From NCBI GenBank assembly GCA_009746045.1, contig RPFO01000050.1:4877228-4939227 (forward strand): a DNA stretch of 62,000 nucleotides. Direction: 5' to 3'. The stretch's first letter is position 1; the number at the start of each line of letters is the position of its first letter. The position numbers were made by a program, and so were the translations under genes. The notes below the pieces were generated by a model. It had not been told where the DNA came from, searched no databases, and saw only the letters and a list, made by a program, of their open reading frames with translations. Shown here in pieces: positions 18,083 to 28,407 of the stretch. The stretch comes from Mesostigma viride (Eukaryota > Streptophyta > Mesostigmatophyceae > Mesostigmatales > Mesostigmataceae).

Positions 18083-18805
18083 GTGACACCGTGACACCGT
18101 GACACCGTGACACCGTGACACCGTGACACCATAACGGTAGTATTTTACGATTTTGTATGGTGTCACAAGGTTATGTGGCGCCCATGGGGTTGCAACAATG
18201 ATATTACATTGCCCAGAAGCACTGATTAACATGAGGTGACATTGTGACACCGTGACACCGTGACACCGTGACACCGTGACACCGTGACACCGTGACACCA
18301 TAACGCTAGTATTTTACGATTTTGTATGGTGTCACAAGGTAATGTGGCGCCCATGGGGTTGCAACAATGATATTACATTGCCCAGAAGCACTGATTAACA
18401 TGAGGTGACATTGTGACACCGTGACACCGTGACACCGTGACACCGTGACACGATGGCACCATAACGCTAGTATTTTACGATTTTGTATGGTGTCACAAGG
18501 TAATGTGGCGCCCATGGGGTTGCAACAATGATATTACATTGCCCAGAAGCACTGATTAACATGAGGTGACATTGGACACCGTGACACCGTGACACCGTGA
18601 CACCGTGACACCGTGACACCGTGACACCGTGACACCGTGACACGATGGCACCATAACGCTAGTATTTTACGATTTTGTATGGTGTCACAAGGTAATGTGG
18701 CGCCCATGGGGTTGCAACAATGATATTACATTGCCCAGAAGCACTGATTAACATGAGGTGACATTGTGACACCGTGACATCGTGACATTGTGACACCGTG
18801 ACAGC
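18083..18805 (+). repeat. Left subterminal array: higher-order blocks of (GTGACACC)n plus a 120-bp spacer
   Basis: Four blocks, each with 4-9 copies of the 8-bp unit GACACCGT followed by an almost invariant spacer (TAACG.TAGTATTTTACGATT ... GATTAACATGAGGTGACATT). The spacer landmark CCCATGGGGTTGC starts at 18181, 18350, 18511 and 18703. Spacings of 169, 161 and 192 bp differ mainly by multiples of 8. A fifth degenerate block ends near 18805. Confidence 0.95.
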
Positions 18806-19131
18806 ATGATAGTGACAATATGACACAATAGCACTAGCATTTCATGATTTTGTTGTTTAGTGCCACAAAGTATTCACGCAACATTAATGTATTATGCAAC
18901 CATGTATAAATAAAAGAAAATTCATGAATATGATGGATGACCAATAATCCCTATTACATGGCCTAGCAAACTTGCATCTGCCAACTGTGTCTCTCTGCCT
19001 CTTTAATATCAAATGCAAGATAAAATAATGTATATTAGCTCAAACTTACCTGACAATGATTTGCATACAGCTTTCTTTAATGCAGAATCTGGTGCCAAGC
19101 AAATGCCGTATCAAAACCATACATGCCCAAT

Positions 19132-22131
19132 CTAATATGAACCATAATAATCGTCTACATCTTGCGAGTAGGGTGGCCTTTTCCGCGGTGGAGCCTGGGC
19201 ATGTGGTTGTGGGGCCGGCCGGACGTGGGCCTTGTAGGCCCACGTCCCTTGCTCATCAAAATCGCTATGACCCATGAAATGAGAATCCCTGGCTGCATAA
19301 CCTCCTCCCTCATCATGATGTTGCCAGTCTTGCTCCCCGGCGGCCTTGGGGATTTGGGGCCTCGGCTTTGTCTTCCTTGGAGATCTCCTTACAGGGGGGG
19401 CTGCGGCATAACGGTAAGTGCCGTCATTGTAATGCTGCACGGGCTCAGGGTTCTCAACGTAGGTGGTTTGTTGCAATGTGCCGCGACCTCGAGGCTGATG
19501 TGGATCAGCTGCCGACCCTTCGCCAGGCTGTGGATCGTACATGCCGGCATGGTATAAATAAGCATTGGCCGCTTGCCTGCCAGCGGCAGTAGGCTGGGCA
19601 TGCATTCCTTGGTCGTACGGCGCGTACACACCGTGCTCGCCGTACGGTTCCCCCTCCCGATGCAGCTGCCTCGGCCCATCCATTGCGACTGCGCGCGCGC
19701 GTGGCTCTTGTTGACGGTGTGCTGGTTGCAGTCCTGTCACTTGGCCATGGGCCGCGCTGAAGCTTTCGCGTTGCCCCAACGCGGCAGGCGCAGCGGGCCG
19801 GCGAAGCTCCGTGCCAACGCCAGTGCTGGAGCTGGGTGCAGCACTTGTTGGGGTGGATGGCATTCTTCGTTGGTTCTCCAAAGCATTGACCCTCTCGGTC
19901 AGGGCCTTAACCTGTTCTTGCAATTTCACGTTTGCAGCGTTCTCGGGGGCGCAGCCACTGGCTTCGCACGCGCCGGCGCTGCCAATGACGTCTGGCACTT
20001 TGAAATTTTCGCGCTCAGCTCGCTGATTTGCGCTGGCAGATTGGGCGGCGCCTTTTTCCGGCCTTGCTTGGGTAGGAACCCCACCCATGCTTGAAGGTCC
20101 GTGAGGGCCGCCTGCGTTGCCTGCATCGCTTGATTCAACGGCTCCAGCCACTCTGCCGGGGGGCAGTTGGCACCACATTCTCGGATATTGCTGCCTTTGT
20201 CCCCCCAGATGACAATGACTTCCCGCCTGGATATGCAATTTGGCGCGGGCGCATGCTCCGATCGCTCGCCCCCAGTTGCCGCTGCGAGACTTGCTTCTTG
20301 TCCTTCTTGACGGGTGACACGTGTTCCGGCTCGCTGCCATCTTCGCCCGCCCCTCCTCCAATGTCATGCTCCTCCTCCTCCTCTCCCTCCAAGTCATAGC
20401 AGACATCATCCTCGCCCTCGCTTTCATCTTCACCGTCCTCGTTGGGTGCAGCAGGCGGGAGCACAGCGAGCACCTGAAATTGCGCACATGCATGCATGAA
20501 CAAAGGTTGACATCCACAATTCACCCAAGGTTAATGAAAATAATAAATTATGTTTTACTTATAAATACAAGTAACGGGTAATCTTCTAGTACGATGTAGA
20601 TCATACTAATTTTAATTCTATACGTGCCAATGCGTATGGGTTGCACAAAAGACATGTCAGTCTAGCATAGGGGAATACCAACAATGCAAGATATTTATAA
20701 TTTACTTACGTGATAGCGCGGTCCGCCCTTGGCAGTCGTTTTAATAGCGCCTTGGTGCGCGACTCCGGGCGGGTAAACGCTGACGTGATGTCCGCCACTG
20801 CATCCGCCAAGGTAGCACTTGATGTGTCGTGCAAGTCGGCGGTGGCGATAGAGTCAACCATTAACTGGAATGGTCGGCACCACGCCACCCGGATTTCACC
20901 GGATGCGAACGAGGAACCTTCCATACTCCATCCTCATCGCTGTAAATGGGACGCACCATCGCCATCCAATGCGTGATCACGACTGTCGCTCGGTCCCCTC
21001 ACACAAGCGAGTCCGACGATGAGAAGCCGCACAGTGGTTTGGCCCGTGGCATTGGCGTGTAGGTCACGCATGATGATGGCCTCCTCTGCATGCGTGCAGA
21101 TGTCACCGATGGAGAATGTCGTCAGATTCTTTGTGCTACCACCGCTGGCCGCTTTGCACGAAACGTGCAACTGAGGCCAGTCAGCCTTGCTGTTTAACTC
21201 GGAAAACCTGCTAACAAGCAGCTTGTGGAAATCCTGAGCCGGTGTGATGTTGAGCTCTGGGGTGGTCATTAACTGCTCCCCATTGACGAGCTTGGTAGTG
21301 CTCGGAAGGCCTTTGCCCAGGTCCAGCATCCGAAGAACAGCTGGCTTGGAGGAAGTGCCACCCTTCACGGTCACGCTCGAGGGGCCGGCTGCCTTCAGGT
21401 GCACCCCCAGAAATCCTAGGTATTTCACCAGGCACGTCTGCGGCCCTCGATAGGTGTGTGCCTGTTGCAATTAAGAACGGCAATCATTCAAGCAATGTCA
21501 CATTATAAAATGCTAGACGTGCCCCTGAGAAGCATAGAAATATCGAATTGTAATACTCACAATGAGATAGAAGCATGCATATAAATATCGGGGGTAGCAT
21601 GGCTAATCATGAAAGCACATCGGCAAATATTGTCCTTGTTTTGAGCCGCCCACGAACAAAAAAAGGGTTCGGCATGCTGCCGGCACTAACTGTCAGAACC
21701 AAGCAAGCCTGCGCTCATGTGTGACTGAAAGCTAGCCCTGACAGCACTCGTAGAAAGGGAGCGATATTGCTGTGCTCCTTTATCACAAACCCTGGCAGCA
21801 AACGCCGACCCCCCCCCCTGTCGTAATTTACCTGTGATTTCCCTTGAGAGGCCGTCTTGCCTGTTCGGTCGTTTTCACCATCTTCAGAATCATCAGAGGC
21901 ATCCGTTCTAGCGTGTCTATTAACTTCATTGACAGCACCCTTGACGTACACGAGCGATTTCTTATTCCCCCGCCCTTCATCACCTACGGGTGTCCCCGCA
22001 TCAACTGCGCTCTCAGTCTCCTCCCCCGTTGGCCGTGCTACGCCCGTTCCATCGTCATGCTCCGCATTTTCGGCATCCACGCCATTGTTCCCAATACCTG
22101 CCGCCGGCTGCTGCTGCTCGCCGCTAGCCAT
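19132..22131 (-). CDS. Partner gene of the 9-kb transposon, acidic/coiled-coil protein, multi-exon, product unknown
   Basis: Exon A 22131-21832 (100 codons, MASGEQQQPAAGIGNNGVDA...) ends at a consensus donor GTAAAT. Exon B starts at 21461 after CAACAG (AHTYRGPQTCLVKYLGFLG...). Later segments near 20935-20706, 20475-20140 and 20140-19132 carry VITHWMAMVRPIYSDEDG-like sequence, a strongly acidic run (EGEEEEEHDIGGG), a coiled-coil heptad (NVKLQEQVKALTERVNALE), a basic patch (RRSPRKTKPRPQ) and a Pro/Gln/Tyr-rich tail ending DDYYGSY. Exon joins after exon B are unresolved and need a frame change or further introns. I recognise no family. By analogy with the TnpA/TnpD pair of En/Spm, it could bind the subterminal repeats. 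That is inference from context only. Confidence 0.55.
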
Positions 22132-22220
22132 TAATAGCTATCCTGACCAGAATGGCCGATGAATGGATAATTTCCTCGGGGATTGAAAGGAAATACCTGC
22201 TGCACACCTTGTGACACCGA

Positions 22221-22503
22221 TGTCTCAACATGTTTGTAGTTGGTTTGTAGTTGGTGTCTCGGTGTCTCAGAAACTCGTGGTCCGCATTGAGTGGGTGTCA
22301 CGGTGTCACGACATCTGATTGGCCCGGTTCAGATTCGCCCCAAATTAAAAAAAAAAAAAAAACGAATTAAAAAAAAATTAAAAAAAAACGAATCTGAACC
22401 GGGCCAATCAGATGTCGTGACACCGTGACACCCACTCAATGCGGACCACGAGTTTCTGAGACACCGAGACACCAACTACAAAAACTACAAACATGTTGAG
22501 ACA
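22221..22503. promoter_or_regulatory. Long near-perfect palindrome in the divergent promoter of the 9-kb transposon
   Basis: Arms 22221-22337 and 22389-22503 are almost exact reverse complements over about 115 bp (they differ in one TAGTTGG/TAGTTTT stretch), around an A-rich loop of about 50 bp. Each arm carries GTGTCTCGGTGTCTC and GTGTCACGGTGTCAC, the latter being the unit of the subterminal arrays. It lies between the starts of the minus gene (22131) and the plus transposase gene (22747). Each gene thus sees the same motif order upstream. Joint autoregulation by an element-encoded binder is inferred. Confidence 0.85.
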
Positions 22504-22746
22504 CCGTGACACCGTGCGCTTTCACCCCGAATTCACGAGAGCGGCAGCGATGGTGATCGCTGCCAAATGAGGTAACATGGGCTAAACAACTCGGGCAGAC
22601 CGGGCTGGCGTGACATCCCGGTCTGCCATGTTTTATTCCCCCCCACACATGGCGTGGGGATCTACGTTTGCCATCTGCCAACGTAGAAATAGATGGGGAG
22701 GGGGGGGGACAAATGATGTTTGCAACATTGCCCAGTTGACATAGCC

Positions 22747-25700
22747 ATGGCGAGACCCGGCGTTTTCATGGAGCCCAGTGCGGGGGCGCTGGGTTGGCAG
22801 GTTTTGGGAATGTTCTTCTTGCTATTACTCCTGGGCGTCGTCGTGTTCAATATGATGGCGAGGCGCGGGGTCCGGTTATCTGCAGCCGCCGTGTTGGCGA
22901 AATGCACCCAGGATTCGTCCTTGGCTGCGGCACTTTGCAGGGACTGGGACTGTGGTTGTGGCCGCCATTGTTTGAGAAGCGTGCATTTCGAGGAGCTCAG
23001 GACGATGAGGACCGACATGTGGTCTAAGAAGCCTGCGGATCGGAAAGAGTTTATAAAGAACCAGCTTTTTCAGGCCGGCCAGCGAGAAACTGAAATCCCG
23101 GGGAGCTTGCGTCACAAACGCAGTCGAGACGATGACTTCCTGTTCGCAGTGGATGGCTACGTTACTTACCCGGCTGACAGGCATCGGCCAGAGTCTACAG
23201 CCCCTTTTCGGCATCGCATGTGTGAAGCTGCTTTCCGCCGTGCTCTGTATATCAACGAGAATGTTTGGCACTCGGCTGTGAAGGAAACTACCCGCCCTCC
23301 CCCTTCGCCTGGCGATCTTGATTTGGAGTCTGGCTTGGGTAGCACTGCTGGACGGCGCGTTAGGGGAGTCCGGTCAATGTCTGCCAAGATTGGGGAGGCC
23401 AAGGCGCTTTGTGAGCTGTGGATTCGGCGTTGGCTAAACCCAGCAATTGAGAAAGATCCCCGGGACGGCGTCAGCATCATTGAGCAACCGTGCAAGAAGA
23501 CTTTATACTCGGAGTACACCATGGAGCAGCAAGATTATGGAGCCCCTGTAGTTAGCATTTCGCTTTTCAGGACAATATTTGAAGCAGTGAGAGTAAACAT
23601 GGGTGTCCGGATTGAGCGTTATCGCACAAAAATTATGGGTGAGTGCTCCCGCTGCCGGAAGTTAAAGGATGCCATTTTGAGATACCGGACCACCAACCGG
23701 GCCATGTGGGAGGCCTGCAAAGAGAAATTAGCTGATCACACCGACTTCTTTAATGGGGAACGGATGGCTTACCTGCAACGAAGGTTTGAGGGCGCCAAGG
23801 GGTATTTTGTTTCCATAGTCATGGATGGTTTGGCAAAGATGAAAACAGCAGTTCCAACCAGGGGCAGCGCCTCAAAAGATTGGCTTGCCAGCCGCAAGCT
23901 ACATATACCCTACCAGCTCGTTTGCTCGATTTTGCACGGAGTTAGGTCGTATTTTTGGGTGATTATGCCTTGGGTAGCTAATTCTGAGGTTTCTGGTAAC
24001 TCAGGGCGTGTCACTGCGACGGTGCTCACACACCAATTGTTGGAAGTGGTGGTTGAGCGACCATGGGAAAGGTCCCACAATCCTGAGATCCGCGAGTTTG
24101 GCCTTGCCCCCACCCTCGTCCTTCAACTGGATGGGGGTGGGGACAACATGAATCACGAGCTATTGGGCTTCCTAGCGGTTCTCATCGTCCGCCGTCTTTT
24201 CTCTCGCATCAGGGTGTGCCGCCTGCCCCCAGGGCACACGCATAATGATGCTGATCAGAGATTCGGTTGGTTCATTCGGTGGTACAATGGGATGAAGAAC
24301 CGGGTGTCAGATCTTCCACCGGTGCTTATGATGACGTTTCAAGACGTGTTGCAGGGCCTGACGCGTGCCTTTGCACATTTCTACGAGGAAGGCCCTTCCG
24401 GGAGCATGGCGACAATAAACCCACTGCCGCCATCTGCCAAGGTTGGTTTTCTTTATAATAATTTGCATGGTACATGATTGCATTATGAGTGTGTTGGTAG
24501 GTCGGGCTTAATTGTAATATGCAAAAGTTAAATTGTAACCACCGCGCGTACTCGCCTCTTAATGCCACTATTTGTTTTGTGTGTGTTGCTTGCAGCGCAT
24601 CAACGCAGCGCTGGACTTCACCACATGGCTTCGTGGCTGCATGGACCCAGACCTTGGGCGTTGGGTCAAGTCTGCTGATGTTGTCATGGACGCGTCAACC
24701 AACCAACCTGTCGTGGAGCAGCGGCTGGTCAGCAAGATATTTGATATCGAGCTATTCGGCCACCGTGATGAACGTGCGCTAGTGGACGTTGGTGACGACT
24801 GCTTTTTGCGCTACCGTCTTGCCACGGCAGAGGCATTGGTAGATGTGCCCGCCAATTGCTGGAGGCCTCTCGGACCAAATGAGGAGCCGTGCGACATGGT
24901 TAGCGTCCAATTCAAGCGCGTGAGTGATGGCAAGGAGCTCCGCGGCGCGCTAGTCATGGAGGCGACCAAGGCGCCCAAGGGCAGCCCAGGTCTTGCGGCG
25001 TTCGCCGATTGGGATGGCGCTCGCGCAATCCGCTCCCATTGCAAGAAAATCAGCCGACAGTTTCCAGAGATCATGACGGCGGCAAAGCAAGCAGAGCTCA
25101 ACGAGGAGATCCGCGGCTTCCCTGCTGAGCCGGAGCAAGTGGAAGTGGAAGATGCATCGGTGTTTGACGTCATGATCCAGAAGCTGACGGAGTGCAGGGA
25201 GCAGCAAAAGGACAAGCCCTCCCTTTTTGCCTCCACAGTGCAGGCGATCAGGCGGTGATGCGGGCTACCCGTGCTTTGGAAGCGCCGCTGCACCCAATCG
25301 TCAGCCATGCAGGCGACCGCCGCCACCAGGTGCAAGCTGCCGTTCAGCGGGCACGACGCGCAGCTGAGCAACCGCCTGCCGCACCTGCCACGCTTGCCGC
25401 GCCTGCAGGTGCCTCGACTTCTGTTGCAGATGCTAGCGGTGCTGCACAGACCATTGCGACTGCGGATCGTGTTTTTACTGTCAATCCCGGCATCATCTCC
25501 CGCGGAGACTTCCTAATTATCAAGAGACCTGCGGTGACGTGCGGGGAGGGCATGCCGTGGCCAGAGGAGCTCTTGGTGAAAGTTACGGATGCATCTGCAA
25601 TTCGTTCATGCGGGACTCTCACTGTTTCCGTGTTTTACTCACCTTCATGGGAAGGCCAGTTTAGCAAGCTGGCGCTCGCAGGCGGTGGGCCGGGCCTGAC

Positions 25701-26240
25701 GGTGTCGGCATCGGAAATCATTGTTCAACACTGGACAGTGGGCGCGTCAGGGCAGGCTGTGCACATCCCGTCGCTGACATCCGCACGTAAGCTATCTCGT
25801 GCAACCCTCCAAGCCTTAGATGACCATCCACAAGTGCACTTTGTCGGTTTCAAAACGCAGCCAGCTGCCGCAGCAACGTCAAAAGCTGCATGTGCGGCAT
25901 ACTTTGCTGAGCAGGGCTGCAAGGGCTAAAAGGGAGAAGGCTGTGCGCCTTGTGGGGTTCGGCCAAGGCCCGCTTTCACGGGTGGGTCGTAGAAGTAGAG
26001 GAAAGTGACGGGGCTGTAAAAATCGAGACGGTGTGGTCTGACGGCAAGGGGTACACATACACCACATTAGAGGAAGTTTACAAGTTCATCTGTGGGTGCC
26101 CGCATGCAACTCATGCCTTTGGCCGCGCAAAGTTTTTTCCGGATGACGCGGGGGGTGACGTGGCAACGGGGCTGGATGAGCTCCATGATGCTTCTAGTGA
26201 CAGTAGTGATGATGATGATGACGAGGAGGCATGGGATTGA
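22747..26240 (+). CDS. DUF7869-like DDE transposase of the 9-kb element, 3 exons, 3' part frame-damaged
   Basis: Exon 1 22747-24441 (565 codons) and exon 2 from 24596, after TTGCAG. Early Cys cluster DCGCGRHCL. The core matches the DUF7869 RNase-H-fold pattern: VMDGLAKMKTAVP (Asp360), LQLDGGGDNMNHELLGF (Asp462) and PPGHTHNDADQRFGWF (Asp501/Asp503). A predicted 92-bp intron (25238-25329) would join FAST to VQAAVQRARR and bypass the TGA at 25256. The C-terminal part has FTVNPGIISRGDFLIIKRP, then HGWVVEVEESDGAVKIETVW, which looks like a small barrel domain, and an acidic end DSSDDDDDEEAWD. Two more frame changes (about 25925 and 25965) are decay, sequencing errors or missed splicing. Start: the first in-frame ATG. 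It makes a membrane-like stretch at residues about 20-38 (LGMFFLLLLLGVVVFN), so the true start may lie elsewhere. Confidence 0.8.
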
Positions 26241-26677
26241 TGGGAATATGTGAAAGCCTTGGTAGTGCTTTAAAGCATGCTAGTGATGTTGTAAGAATGG
26301 AGCCCAGCATGCCATCGTCCACCATGTGTTATTGTGTTATGTGTGGGCATTTTAGTGCTAATGTTGTACATGGCGGCAATGTCTTCAAGTGATTTAATGA
26401 CAAAGTGATTTTGATGGTTGCTTGCATGCATATTAAGTGAGACAACTATTCATGGACGCATGGCGTGCCAACATATATAAGTTGTTACCAGATATTAATC
26501 ACATGCCCTATTGAAGCGACGTTGGACCGCATATACTTGTCATGACCCGGCAAGGTACCTACACGCACAACAAGAATACATCAACATGAGACGATATATG
26601 GTGAGATGACCGAGATGTATGGAGAAATGAATGTCTCTACTAGGATTATTATGAAGGTGTATACGTGGTATTTGCGG
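26241..26677. other. Transposase 3' flank inside the 9-kb element
   Basis: AT-richer sequence between the transposase stop and the right subterminal array. No ORF or repeat recognised. Confidence 0.5.
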
Positions 26678-26884
26678 TGTCACGGTGTCACGGTGTCACG
26701 GTGTCACGGTGTCACGGTGTCACGGTGTCACGGTGTCACGGTGTCAGAAGCATAGGTAAAACTTGCAATGACCCATTGAATACATCATCCCCATTAATAA
26801 TCACTGCATACATGCAAAGATGTGTGTTTATATGCATTTTGAGGTGTCACGGTGTCACGGTGTCACGATGTCACGGTGTCACGG
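26678..26884 (-). repeat. Right subterminal array of the 8-bp unit, inverted relative to the left
   Basis: GGTGTCAC repeated 8-9 times at 26678-26746 and again at 26846-26884, separated by an unrelated 100-bp spacer. This is the reverse complement of the left array unit. Confidence 0.95.
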
Positions 26885-26971
26885 GTGCTATGAACTTCCC
26901 CTTCCTCAGAGACTTTAGTGGAAACTTTAAATTCAATAAAATACAACTTTTCAAAATGAACTACAAATTGC

Positions 26972-27003
26972 GTGTTCTAGTACAAATCCAGACGTGCTTA
27001 GGG
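26972..27003 (-). repeat. Right 32-bp terminal inverted repeat
   Basis: Reverse complement of 17968-17999, then GGGGG and the ORF1 flank. A run of 8 G makes the exact border ambiguous without the left end. Confidence 0.95.
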
Positions 27004-27344
27004 GGGGGTCAGGTCGTCGTCCAGCGTCCAGGTGAGGCCGTGCAACCTCTTGCGACGAGAGAGGAACCGCTGCTTGTCCTCAGGGGAGGGGAAGGTGAGC
27101 AGGACTGGTGGGGGAGCCGCCTAGTCCCGTGAGTGGGGAAGGCGGTAGCACCCGCGCAGTTCTACCTCATTAATTAATTAAACTCGTGAACTTCCCATAC
27201 CCGATGAAATGTCCGCCGCTTCGGCGCCGACCAGCATGCAGTGTTTTTGCATCTTGGAAATCTTTACGCTCACGAAGGAACAATGTGACAATCCCAACGG
27301 AGATATGTTACAATTCAATTCTAATTTCCATTTGCGGGTATTTC

Positions 27345-27650
27345 CTCGTAAATGGTGGGAGAGCGATCGCAGCAATGGTGCTCACCACTAGACACTCCCG
27401 GCCAGTTAGGCTCGAAACTCACGCCCTGATCAAGCATGCTGTTTCCGGCCCCACCGTCTAGGTCATCTAGTCGCTCTACACGTAAGCCAGCCATAATTTC
27501 AATGCACAAGGATACACATTTCCATCACCATTCATCTTCATCATCCTGAACGACTCGACTCGAACACGCGGACAAGATAACGGCAGGCTCGAGCTACCAA
27601 GGTCCGGATTCTCCCGATTTCTGGCCTGCGCTCAGTTGTCTCCTTGATAC
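27345..27650 (+). mobile_element. Dispersed repeat of about 320 bp, SINE-like, copy 2
   Basis: Colinear with 8920-9235 over its whole length. Contains GGCTCGAAACTCACGCCCTG and ends CTGGCCTGCGCT.AGTTGTCTCCTTGATA. Partial copies lie at 33440-33605 and 35620-35757. Confidence 0.5.
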
Positions 27651-28407
27651 AAGAGCTAGGGCATGGCTTCTCAGCAGAGAGTGACTCCCTGCATGTGCAC
27701 TGCATAATTAAATAAAGCTAGGCATCATCTGGGGTGTGGCTCATCATAGGCACACATGTACATGACTAAAAATGCTAGGCCTCAGCTGGTATAGTGCCTG
27801 TAGTAGGCGGGCATGTACAAGGCCACAGTCTAACTACTCTACACTACTGCTGCTGTATTCCCCTAGACTGGGGCGTCTGGGGTCGCTGGGGCCGCGGTGG
27901 TCGAGGGGGTCGCGTGCCAGGGCTTGTGGCCGACGTAGATGGCCGCCCCCTTCCAGTACACCGGCTGGCCCGCCTTGGTCTGCCGGAGCTGGAGGTTGGT
28001 CGGCCATAGCTCCCGTCGCCGTTGTTGCTGCGCCAGGGTCAAGTCGTCGTCCACGGTGACGGAAGTGTTCTCGAGCCGCTTGCGGCGTCGGAGAAAAGAA
28101 ATCTTGTCCGCTGGGCTCTCAAAGATGAGAAGAAGCGGAGGCGCCCCTGCCTTACCCCGCGCGCGGGGGAGGTGGTGGGCGGTCAGCTTAATCTCACCAA
28201 GGAGGCCCATGCGTGCAAGGATTTTGCTCTCAAACGCACGTGCAAGCTTCTCGGAATTCTCACCTTCTTCCATGTCGAAGTTCTTGAGTATGGCGTTGAG
28301 GCTGCGCTTGGCGAGCTCGGCCTCCTCGCGCCTCGCGGAGGTCAAGCGTCTGCCGCTCAGGAGCTGTGCTGCGACGGCGGAGGTGGTGGAGGTGGTGTGC
28401 TGCTTAA

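Larger units (their letters stand above)
17968..27003 (+). mobile_element. Two-gene DNA transposon, 9036 bp, DUF7869-like transposase, CACTA-like architecture
   Basis: Bounded by perfect 32-bp TIRs beginning CCCTAAGCACGTCTGGATTT, with a GGG target duplication. The target duplication is supported because deleting the element plus GGG restores a conserved ORF1 codon series. Inside are inverted subterminal arrays of an 8-bp GTGACACC unit at both ends, a plus-strand transposase gene, a minus-strand partner gene and a palindromic shared promoter. Short TIRs, subterminal repeats and a 3-bp TSD recall CACTA/EnSpm. The ends are CCCTAAG, not CACTA, and the transposase is of another type. A known family name cannot be given from sequence alone. 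Confidence 0.9.
17749..27165 (-). mobile_element. ORF1-type retroposon fragment split by the 9-kb DNA transposon
   Basis: The flanks of the 9-kb element join into an ORF1 C-terminal region homologous to 27863-28400. The right flank (27140-27004, minus) reads RFLSRRKRLHGLTWTLDDDLT. The left flank (17967-17840, minus) reads AQQQQRRDLWPEYLRHKK then KVYWRGGDLMINHKP. With one GGG copy removed, the junction is in frame (LDDDLT-P-AQQQQ). The fragment is 5'-truncated near 27165, next to another TTAA tail, and its own 3' tail lies near 17748. Confidence 0.85.

Noticed and set aside
22720-22746. TTG at 22720 as transposase start
   Set aside because: A non-ATG start is not expected; the first in-frame ATG is 22747.
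17965-27008. 8-bp TSD (KDZ/hAT type) for the 9-kb element
   Set aside because: Flanking 8-mers do not match; only GGG is shared, and a 3-bp duplication restores the host reading frame.
27390-27425. Possible tRNA gene at the GGCTCGAAACTC motif
   Set aside because: No cloverleaf could be drawn; at most a degenerate polymerase-III box of a SINE-like repeat.
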